In this document: positions 1 through 5,068 of the stretch, one piece after another
Layout of the letters: every line of letters begins with the position of its first letter
How positions within the stretch are numbered: the first letter of the stretch is position 1
NCBI GenBank assembly: GCA_002417685.1
Contig: DICP01000118.1
Span: forward strand, 22,721-28,817
Length of the DNA stretch: 6,097 nt
Reading direction: 5' to 3'
Origin: Candidatus Mesolinea sp. UBA5823
Lineage (GTDB): Bacteria; Chloroflexota; Anaerolineae; Anaerolineales; Anaerolineaceae
The notes under the pieces: generated by a model
Database searches by the model: none
What the model was told of the DNA's origin: nothing
Seen by the model: only the letters and a program-made list of their open reading frames with translations
Program-made: the position numbers and the translations under genes

Positions 1-105
1 ATTAGGGTTGCGCCTCACATGCTCGCAAGCAACATTTATTGCTTCATTGACTTGGTTCAGCCTTTGACTGATGACAGAGATAAGCTCAGAGCTAACAGAT
101 TTCAT
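1..105 (-). CDS. yggS: YggS/YlmE-family PLP-binding protein, N-terminal fragment (cut by window edge)
   Basis: Reading left from an ATG at 105-103, 35 codons stay open to the window edge. The peptide begins MKSVSSELISVISQRLNQVN and ends with ACEHVRRNPN. It resembles the first helix of YggS/YlmE/PROSC proteins, which runs as a long amphipathic helix (RL..V...I..A....R.P) just before the 'xxLVAVSK' strand that carries the PLP lysine. That lysine lies outside the window, so the catalytic core cannot be checked. The family binds pyridoxal phosphate in the cytoplasm and helps PLP and amino-acid homeostasis. The start overlaps the pgeF stop as ATGA, and there is no Shine-Dalgarno sequence before it (upstream bases GATAGCATTAAAAGC), so translation probably depends on ribosomes finishing pgeF. 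Neighbouring ylmD (pgeF) and ylmE (yggS) genes are a known arrangement, and this supports the call more than the short peptide does. Confidence 0.72.
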   Translation of the reverse strand, partial: MKSVSSELISVISQRLNQVNEAINVACEHVRRNPN

Positions 106-887
106 GCTTTTAATGCTATCACAACTCCAAAGCGACCAGTGACTCCTTTCTCCTTACGATAAGAGTACCACTCGTCGACATGCTCCGCGGTGCACAAGTC
201 AGCGTTTTCAATCTGACGCACACCAGCTTGTTTCAACGTGTAAATATTAGCTGCCCAAAGGTCTAAATAAAGACCACTCTCACGCCTGGTAAAAAATTCC
301 TCCGCATCTTGCCCAAATGCGCTAAGAAATTGTTGATACACATCTTCGCGAACTTGGTAGCACTCCCCGCAAATTGAAGGTCCGATCCCGACAATTACAT
401 CCTTGGGGTTTGAATTATATTTTTCCTGCAGCAGGCGCACCCCTTCGGCAGCAACCTGCTGGAGCGTCCCCTGCCAGCCGGCATGTACCAACCCGACAAC
501 ACGCTTTATGGGATCGTAATACACCAGTGGAACGCAATCGGCAAAACGCATAAGGAGCGTAACCTCAGGATTATCCGTAAAAATGCCGTCCGCGGGTTGG
601 TGCTTTTGGTTTTGCGGGCGGGGTTGATCGGCAGTGAGCATAGTTTTTCCATGCACCTGCCAGACGTCAAAGCGGCTCTCGAACGGACGGCCAAAGCTCT
701 CAAAAAGCCGCTGGTGATTAGCCAGCACGTCCTCTGGTCTATCGCCAACGGTTCCGCCAAGATTCAGTGCCTGATAGGGTCCTTGGCTCTGACCACCTAA
801 GCGGGTATAAAGACCATGCTCAACATAATGAGCTGGAAAGCTTTCAAAAGTGTAATAGCGCAAGCCATTATTGTTATGCTCAATCAT
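102..887 (-). CDS. pgeF: PgeF/YlmD/YfiH-family purine nucleoside phosphorylase (laccase-domain protein)
   Basis: The 261-residue product matches the usual length of the DUF152 (laccase-domain, YfiH/YlmD/LACC1) family. Characterised members are cytoplasmic zinc-dependent purine nucleoside phosphorylases / adenosine deaminases; E. coli PgeF is also linked to peptidoglycan editing. Family motifs appear in order: GDRPEDVLANHQRLF (48-62), WQVHG (76-80), FADCVPLVYYD (115-125), VGLVHAGWQG (131-140), VGIGPSICGECYQV (166-179) and the C-terminal YSYRKEKGVTGRFG (241-254). The metal-binding triad is read as His79, Cys118 and His135. The frame is open upstream to 1145, but the ATG at 887 is the right start: it places the family N-terminus correctly, has a GAAGGG ribosome site 5 bases upstream (893-898), and overlaps the preceding stop as ATGA. 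The extra 86 codons would lie inside the DUF2085 gene. Both ends are coupled by ATGA overlaps, to DUF2085 upstream and yggS downstream. Confidence 0.95.
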   Translation of the reverse strand: MIEHNNNGLRYYTFESFPAHYVEHGLYTRLGGQSQGPYQALNLGGTVGDRPEDVLANHQRLFESFGRPFESRFDVWQVHGKTMLTADQPRPQNQKHQPADGIFTDNPEVTLLMRFADCVPLVYYDPIKRVVGLVHAGWQGTLQQVAAEGVRLLQEKYNSNPKDVIVGIGPSICGECYQVREDVYQQFLSAFGQDAEEFFTRRESGLYLDLWAANIYTLKQAGVRQIENADLCTAEHVDEWYSYRKEKGVTGRFGVVIALKA

Positions 888-1894
888 GCAAGCCCTTCGT
901 TCGTCTTGCTTTGCAGCGCAAGAACAGCTTTCTTTTCCAGTGCGAAGCGAGTCTCCAGCATGCTCTCGCGTAGAATTGGAAGAATGAACCACGCTGAAAA
1001 CAAGCCAAATAGCGCACCAGTGAGAAGGCGCTGCCAAGGAGCGCTCTCGCGCGGTGTCAGCCATGACAGCCCTTGCAAACCGAGCTGGCTGAGCAGCTGG
1101 GTACCGCCATCTAGCGCAATCGGTAAGAGACCGAAAATAAACCAAATAAAAATCGGGATAGGTTTGATTTTTTGCCGAGCAAGCGCAAAGATCAGCGTAA
1201 AAATCAACAGGGACGATTGAATCGCGATATCTCGCTGGCAGAGCGCCACTTTATACCCCATTTCTGGGTTGCCTAGGAAAGCTGAAGCCGCAACAAAATC
1301 CTCCTCATAAAAATCGGTCACTTCTCCATAGGTCATCAGCCCCTCAATATTGGCTAATTCTCGTGAATAAAATGCTTGCTCCCCAAAAAGAAATAGCGAG
1401 CGGAAGGCTAATTGATGACAAAAAGGATGATAAAGATTGTATATGCTCTGAGCCGCATCAGGCAAACCCCATTCCATCAGCACCGGCGCGAGGAAAGCTA
1501 ACCCAACTACCAAAATCAAGAACCCCATAATAACTTGAAGGTAATGCTTGCTAAACCAGAGCGAAAATCGATTCCAAGCGTTGAGCTTCGCTGGCTCGCT
1601 TGCTATGCGCAGTGGTTGTTTAATTCTAGTGTTCTTCTCTGTTTCTAGAAAATATTGCGTCTGTTCTAATGCCTGCTCAAGCGCATCTGGGCGGACCTGG
1701 CAGCTGAAGTTGAACTGCCCAACCTCTAAGTTGGGCAGCTTGCCAGCAAACGCTTCGGCAAGGAACGCATTATTACTAAGATCAACTATCGTCAATTTAT
1801 GGGGATATTTCTGCGCCAAACTGGCTAGCAGCGCTTCCATACGGTTGGTATCTTCCTGTAAGCCAGATGCTGTATAAATAACCACCTGCATCAT
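884..1894 (-). CDS. DUF2085 integral membrane protein with a cysteine-less glutaredoxin-like N-terminal domain
   Basis: The 336-residue protein appears to have two parts. Residues 3-80 look like a small glutaredoxin/thioredoxin-like domain: strand VVIYTASG, helix RMEALLASLAQKYPHK, strand LTIVDLSNN, then AEAFAGKLPNLEVGQF. The pattern follows 'glutaredoxin family' (DUF836-like) proteins, but the position of the CxxC after YT.xG reads LQED, so both redox cysteines are missing. Residues 118-138, 223-240, 245-262 and 290-308 are hydrophobic and probably span the membrane. Between and within them are DUF2085 hallmarks: YHPFCHQLAFRS (155-166), ALCQRD (217-222) and LDGGTQ (261-266). DUF2085 has no established function; its conserved Cys/His residues suggest metal or redox chemistry, which is inference. 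A GGGAG ribosome site lies 9 bases before the first ATG; the second codon is also ATG and could be used. It lies 49 bases downstream of the L,D-transpeptidase gene with no clear terminator between them, so it is probably co-transcribed. The stop overlaps the pgeF start. Confidence 0.85.
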   Translation of the reverse strand: MMQVVIYTASGLQEDTNRMEALLASLAQKYPHKLTIVDLSNNAFLAEAFAGKLPNLEVGQFNFSCQVRPDALEQALEQTQYFLETEKNTRIKQPLRIASEPAKLNAWNRFSLWFSKHYLQVIMGFLILVVGLAFLAPVLMEWGLPDAAQSIYNLYHPFCHQLAFRSLFLFGEQAFYSRELANIEGLMTYGEVTDFYEEDFVAASAFLGNPEMGYKVALCQRDIAIQSSLLIFTLIFALARQKIKPIPIFIWFIFGLLPIALDGGTQLLSQLGLQGLSWLTPRESAPWQRLLTGALFGLFSAWFILPILRESMLETRFALEKKAVLALQSKTNEGLA

Positions 1895-1943
1895 CTTTTA
1901 GCGCTCCCAGAAGGCTCCACTTTCAATTTACCAAAGCTTTTCG

Positions 1944-3029
1944 TCAATAGGAAACTTCCACTCGGGTTGAGCTTGCCCCGCCATCAGTGGACGTCCATTC
2001 GCCTGGGAAGTAGCCCACTTGCGGGTTAGACCATCGCCAGATCCACTTGGCATCTTCCGGTCGGCAGTTAATACAGCCATGGGAAAGCGGTGTGCCAAAA
2101 TTATTATGCCAGAATGCAGCGTGAATCGCAGCGCCCTCGCCATGAAAGAGCGTGGTCCAGCCAATGCCAGGAGTATCATAAGCGACCATCCCGCCGGCGC
2201 TCATGTGCGTCGAGATCATCTTGCGCCAAATCGGGAAATTACCCAAAGGTGTACCATCAGGACCGCCAGTTGAGACCTCGCAAAAATAGACCTCCTTGCT
2301 GCCCTCAAAGGCGGAGAGGGTCTGATAGGTCATATTGACCTTGATAAGTTTATCTCCGACATCAGGGTTAATCGGTGTGACTTCTTCCGGCATGATTTGG
2401 CGGCAAGCAGTAGCATCTACCCAGTAAGAATCCGGTTCAGCTCCCCATTTTTCCATGAGTAAATATTCCCAGGTTCCATTTTCCTGGCGCACGTCATAAG
2501 CCCAAAAGACTTGACTGTAATAGATACGCGGCTTATTCACCTCACGGATCCAATAGGAAACCGCAGGATATCGCGTGGGTTTGATATCGACAACAGGCAC
2601 GGTAATCTCCACCCACATGCCTTTAGAACCATCCGGATTAGTCGGCAAACTTGTCAGCGGCTGGTTAGGCAGGTTTTTGACCGGCTGCACCATAGAGACA
2701 TGGAGATATCCATCTGGAGTCTCCACCCAGCGTTGGTTATAAATATTGTAATCCAGCTGGTTAGCAACCACTTCCCGCTTCCAGATGACAACATCGTCCC
2801 GCCAGACAATTTTTCCATCGGGTGCATTCACGTTGGGTTCAGTTTTCAGATGAAACCAAGCACCTTCTTCGCCTGCACAAATACGGCCTAAGTTTGTACC
2901 TTGCGGATCCTGCGCTTGTGGGAAGAAATTGGAAAGCACACCTTTCGATCTCGGAAGCATCAACCCGCCTAGCATCGCACCGCTGAGCTTGAGAAAATCC
3001 CTCCGACTAATCTTCTGGTTAAATTTCAT
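1944..3029 (-). CDS. Tat-exported L,D-transpeptidase (YkuD domain)
   Basis: The 361-residue protein begins with a twin-arginine signal: SRRDFLK at 8-14, followed by a hydrophobic segment (about 15-26). It should therefore be folded in the cytoplasm and exported by Tat. Residues about 45-120 contain SH3-like strands (GRICAGEEGAWFHLKTEPNV onward), probably for wall binding. The YkuD catalytic domain covers about 227-335 and carries HMSAGG (275-280), IHAAFWH (302-308) and SHGCINC (316-322). The nucleophile is Cys319, with His303, His317 and Asn321 completing the usual HX(14-17)[ST]HGChN signature. Such enzymes make 3-3 peptidoglycan cross-links or attach proteins to the wall. Cys322 forms a CxxC with the nucleophile, and Cys51, Cys209 and Cys250 are further cysteines. 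The start is fixed by the Tat signal; the ribosome site is poor (AAAAGG 12 bases upstream). It follows smpB by 95 bases and probably leads the DUF2085-pgeF-yggS run. Confidence 0.93.
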   Translation of the reverse strand: MKFNQKISRRDFLKLSGAMLGGLMLPRSKGVLSNFFPQAQDPQGTNLGRICAGEEGAWFHLKTEPNVNAPDGKIVWRDDVVIWKREVVANQLDYNIYNQRWVETPDGYLHVSMVQPVKNLPNQPLTSLPTNPDGSKGMWVEITVPVVDIKPTRYPAVSYWIREVNKPRIYYSQVFWAYDVRQENGTWEYLLMEKWGAEPDSYWVDATACRQIMPEEVTPINPDVGDKLIKVNMTYQTLSAFEGSKEVYFCEVSTGGPDGTPLGNFPIWRKMISTHMSAGGMVAYDTPGIGWTTLFHGEGAAIHAAFWHNNFGTPLSHGCINCRPEDAKWIWRWSNPQVGYFPGEWTSTDGGASSTRVEVSY

Positions 3030-3066
3030 GCCTAAATTCTACCTTTTTAGTGTTTTTATTGCGGTC

Positions 3067-3110
3067 ATTGTACTGGGTTAATTGTCTCGTAAGCCTATAG
3101 CAGCTTTCAA
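3067..3110 (-). promoter_or_regulatory. Candidate sigma-70-type promoter(s) upstream of the L,D-transpeptidase gene
   Basis: In the 95-base smpB/L,D-transpeptidase gap, the minus strand reads TTGAAA (3110-3105), an 18-base spacer, then GACAAT (3086-3081). A second -10-like hexamer, TACAAT (3072-3067), matches 5 of 6 consensus bases but has no good -35. Either would give a leader of roughly 30-45 bases. I see no hairpin terminator for smpB in this gap, so read-through from smpB is also possible. Matches are partial and the call is tentative. Confidence 0.3.
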
Positions 3111-3124
3111 GTCCCTACTGGTGC

Positions 3125-3562
3125 CTAAAAATGGCTTTCTTCCCGTTCGAAATCCCGCTTCTTAATGGCTTCGCGTTTGTCGTATTTCTTCTTCCCCTTA
3201 GCGATAGCAATTTCTACCTTCGCCCGCCCACCTTTAAGGTAAACGCGCACGGGAATAATGGTCAAGCCCTTGATGCGCACTGCATCGTAGAGTTCCCGAA
3301 TTTCGTGTTTATTAAGCAGCAGCTTTTTCTCGCGGTCAGGGTCATGCTGGAAAGCGCTGGCGTGTTCGTAAGGCGCAATGTGCGCTCCCACCAGCCACGC
3401 TTGCTTCCCATCCGTACGCACATAAGCCTCTTGCAAGCTTATCTGACCCCTACGGACCGATTTAATCTCCGTGCCTTTTAGCACCAAACCAGCCTCAAAG
3501 GTTTCCAACAACTGATATTCAAAACGCGCTTTGCGGTTGGTAGCAACAGTTTTAACTTCCAT
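3125..3562 (-). CDS. smpB: SsrA-binding protein SmpB
   Basis: The 145-residue product carries the SmpB signature along its whole length: ATNRKARFEY (7-16), ETFEAGLVLKGTEIKS (20-35), the AYVRTDG stretch (46-52), HDPDREKKLLLNKHEI (73-88), LTIIPVRVYLKGGRAKVEIA in the second half, and the basic tail GKKKYDKREAIKKRDFERE (123-141). SmpB is a cytoplasmic OB-fold protein that binds the tRNA-like part of tmRNA and brings it to stalled ribosomes. The C-terminal tail enters the empty mRNA channel and forms a helix there. The tail is a little shorter than in E. coli SmpB (160 residues in total) but keeps the KKYDKR core. No tmRNA gene (ssrA) is visible in the window. The start at 3562 matches the family N-terminus. 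No Shine-Dalgarno sequence precedes it; instead an extended -10 element ends 9 bases before the ATG. Confidence 0.98.
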   Translation of the reverse strand: MEVKTVATNRKARFEYQLLETFEAGLVLKGTEIKSVRRGQISLQEAYVRTDGKQAWLVGAHIAPYEHASAFQHDPDREKKLLLNKHEIRELYDAVRIKGLTIIPVRVYLKGGRAKVEIAIAKGKKKYDKREAIKKRDFEREESHF

Positions 3563-3570
3563 AGGCGTCT

Positions 3571-3579
3571 ATTTTAGCA
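3571..3579 (-). promoter_or_regulatory. Extended -10 promoter element directly before smpB
   Basis: The minus strand reads TGCTAAAAT, an extended -10 (TGn plus a 5/6 match to TATAAT), with only 8 bases (AGACGCCT) between its end and the smpB ATG. Transcription from it should begin at or within about 2 bases of the start codon. No clear -35 lies 16-18 bases upstream, which extended -10 promoters can tolerate. The absence of a ribosome binding site before smpB fits a leaderless message. The 98-base gap (3563-3660) contains no other gene and no clear terminator. Confidence 0.4.
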
Positions 3580-3660
3580 CGGTAGAGGAATTCACTGCTG
3601 AAGGAGAAAACTACATTCCATTTTTTATGACCTGAGCAGCATTCCAGCGATTTCAAAGAA

Positions 3661-4293
3661 TTAACCGCGGCGCAAGATGGCAATAATTGTGAGAAATACG
3701 CCCAAACCTGCCAAAACTACAATAACCAAACCTACCGGAAGCCCACCTGGTGCAGTAGTACCCAAGTCAGTTTCAAAAGTGGGGATGTTCAAAGGCGGCG
3801 GCTCAGTATAAGTAGGCAACCTGGTAGGCTGTACCGTGATAATAAACTGCGCGGCTAAGGTAGGGTCAATAGTGTTGGTTGCAGCCGGCGTCTCAGTTGG
3901 CGGTGGTTCCAAAAGAGGGATTGGACCACCATAAACCTCGACAACGCTAGCAAACACCCAGCCTTTCCCGCCCGGTCCGCCAGGGTACTCAATTTGAATA
4001 TAATCGCCATAGTAACCTAAGGCAGGGGCTTCCTGCCCTGGAAGCAGGGTTCCTACCAGCTCATAGGTCGAGTTGGGCCCCGAACGCACATTAATCGGAT
4101 CGTATTCTGTTGAGGTGACTAAAACACGAATATAAGGTCCTCGCGGAGAACTGGTCACCGTTGGGATCGAAACTGTCGGAAACTGTGCATACACGATTCT
4201 TTGGGGCGCACGCAAGATGCTTAAACCTAAAAACCCTGCAAAGGCAAGCAGCACAATGAGCCCAATGAACCAATAAGTCTTTCTATACCTCAT
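3661..4293 (-). CDS. Membrane-anchored SH3b-domain envelope protein
   Basis: The 210-residue protein starts with a basic MRYRK and a hydrophobic segment (about 8-27), acting as signal peptide or anchor; VYA/QF at 34-38 would be an acceptable cleavage site. Residues about 65-121 form a bacterial SH3 (SH3b) domain: INVRSGPNSTYELVGTLLPG (67-86), then GYYGDYIQIEY (93-103) and GWVFASVVEV (111-120). SH3b domains outside the membrane commonly bind peptidoglycan or protein ligands. A Pro/Thr-rich linker follows (about 124-182, with EPPPTETPAAT and TYTEPPPLNIPT), then a second hydrophobic helix (about 184-207) and the end ARG-rich tip LRRG. The protein may be anchored at both ends, or the C-terminus may be a processing signal. 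An AAAGGA ribosome site lies 8 bases upstream of the ATG. It heads the minus-strand block and diverges from the zinc-ribbon gene. Its specific role is not known. Confidence 0.85.
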   Translation of the reverse strand: MRYRKTYWFIGLIVLLAFAGFLGLSILRAPQRIVYAQFPTVSIPTVTSSPRGPYIRVLVTSTEYDPINVRSGPNSTYELVGTLLPGQEAPALGYYGDYIQIEYPGGPGGKGWVFASVVEVYGGPIPLLEPPPTETPAATNTIDPTLAAQFIITVQPTRLPTYTEPPPLNIPTFETDLGTTAPGGLPVGLVIVVLAGLGVFLTIIAILRRG

Positions 4294-4313
4294 AAAATCT
4301 TTCCTTTGTAAGC

Positions 4314-4330
4314 ATTATCCCGATTATAAT
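4314..4330. promoter_or_regulatory. Divergent promoter with a shared palindromic -10 (ATTATAAT)
   Basis: The 63-base divergent gap contains ATTATAAT at 4323-4330, which is its own reverse complement. It gives a consensus TATAAT on the plus strand (4325-4330) and another on the minus strand (4328-4323). Predicted start sites near 4337 (plus) and 4316 (minus) would give leaders of about 20-23 bases to the zinc-ribbon and SH3b genes. Both leaders contain a ribosome site (AAAGG at 4347-4351; AAAGGA at 4307-4302). The -35 regions are weak on both strands. A second minus-strand hexamer, GATAAT (4319-4314), has TTAAGC 17 bases upstream and is an alternative for the SH3b gene. Confidence 0.55.
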
Positions 4331-4356
4331 CTAACTGCTTAAAGACAAAGGCAGCT

Positions 4357-4944
4357 ATGGATACAAAGATTTTTCACGGAGATCTGACACCCGATGCGTT
4401 GGCAAATATGCTCACAGCGCATTTCAATCGGGGTAATTACCAAGTTCAGCGTATTGGAGATGGTAAACGATTAGCGGTACAAATCGCAACCCGAGAGAAA
4501 ATTCTTGCCGGAGGACCAACAGCATTGACCGTCACCATGGAAAAGGTATCCGACGGTGTGAGCGTGCAACTCAGCAAGCAAGCTTGGATTGGCATTGCTG
4601 CCAGTATGGGGATTACAGCCCTAGGCGCGCTCAAAAACCCTTGGAGTTTACTCGAGCGAATTGATGATCTTGCTCAAGATCTCGAATCCTTGCAGCTGCA
4701 AGCAAACGTCTTGCAAGCACTTGAAGAATACGCACGTCAACACGGTACAGGATACGTGCTATCAGAACGCCTCCAAAGGCTTGTTTGCCCTTACTGCCTA
4801 ACGGCTAACCCTGTAGGGACGCCAAGCTGCTTGGCTTGTGGCGCACCGCTTGGAGAGTCGCAACCGATAACTTGCCCAAGTTGCGGTTTTATTTTAGATA
4901 AACACGAAAGTACCTGTCCGAATTGTGGAAAAGCGCTCAAATAA
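4357..4944 (+). CDS. Zinc-ribbon protein of unknown function
   Basis: The 195-residue protein ends in two CxxC...CxxC zinc ribbons: Cys144/Cys147 with Cys158/Cys161 (CPYC...CLAC), and Cys173/Cys176 with Cys187/Cys190 (CPSC...CPNC). This is the double zinc ribbon layout, usually structural and used to bind proteins or nucleic acids. The N-terminal half (1-75) is a mixed alpha/beta region I do not recognise, with strands such as YQVQRIGDGKRLAVQIAT (28-45) and ALTVTMEKVSDGVSVQLSKQ (56-75). A Gly/Ala-rich hydrophobic stretch (WIGIAASMGITALGAL, 77-92) could be a short membrane helix or a buried hairpin. It is followed by an amphipathic helix (about 97-128, ERIDDLAQDLESLQLQANVL) with coiled-coil character. 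There is no signal peptide, so the ribbons are probably cytoplasmic. An AAAGG site lies 5 bases before the ATG and a perfect TATAAT lies 26 bases upstream. It is divergent from the SH3b gene. Function is unknown. Confidence 0.85.
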   Translation: MDTKIFHGDLTPDALANMLTAHFNRGNYQVQRIGDGKRLAVQIATREKILAGGPTALTVTMEKVSDGVSVQLSKQAWIGIAASMGITALGALKNPWSLLERIDDLAQDLESLQLQANVLQALEEYARQHGTGYVLSERLQRLVCPYCLTANPVGTPSCLACGAPLGESQPITCPSCGFILDKHESTCPNCGKALK

Positions 4945-5002
4945 TCTTTATTAATTTAGTGCTGCACAATTCTGCATTTTTGCTGATATCATTATTCAAG
5001 TT

Positions 5003-5042
5003 CTTGTGTTAATTTATTTGTACGCTTTATACCAAACACAAG
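5003..5042 (+). promoter_or_regulatory. Candidate degV promoter flanked by an inverted repeat
   Basis: The 124-base gap before degV contains CTTGTGTT (5003-5010) and its exact reverse complement AACACAAG (5035-5042), separated by 24 bases. A weak promoter fits inside: TTGTGT (5004-5009), an 18-base spacer, and TATACC (5028-5033), with a start predicted near 5040. The left arm would overlap the -35 and the right arm the start site, a common operator layout. The rest of the gap is AT-rich; two TGCA tetramers followed by five Ts (4963-4981) could form a very weak hairpin behind the zinc-ribbon gene, but not a convincing terminator. Confidence 0.3.
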
Positions 5043-5068
5043 CTGTTGTATTCTGACTAAGGAGTGTA

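Noticed and set aside
888..1145. A 5' extension of the pgeF frame to an ATG at 1145 (347 residues).
   Set aside because: The extra 86 codons lie inside the DUF2085 coding sequence, are low-complexity Arg/Ser/Ala-rich and match nothing in PgeF; the ATG at 887 has a good ribosome site and an ATGA overlap.
1895..1943. AAAGCTTT palindrome in the L,D-transpeptidase/DUF2085 gap as a terminator.
   Set aside because: A perfect 8-base palindrome has no loop, there is no U tract, and the short gap fits an operon.
2511..2891. Plus-strand open frame of 126 codons opposite the L,D-transpeptidase gene.
   Set aside because: It is antisense to a well-supported gene, its product is His/Arg-rich without family motifs, and it has no ribosome site. 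The same applies to the other antisense frames at 483-800, 816-1220, 1548-1877, 2019-2338 and 3131-3481.
3601..3635. AAGGAG on the plus strand upstream of an ATG, suggesting a small gene.
   Set aside because: The ATG at 3627 is far from the AAGGAG and meets a TGA stop after two codons.
4961..4981. Possible terminator after the zinc-ribbon gene (two TGCA tetramers then five Ts).
   Set aside because: The stem would be only 4 base pairs and cannot be extended, too weak for a confident call.
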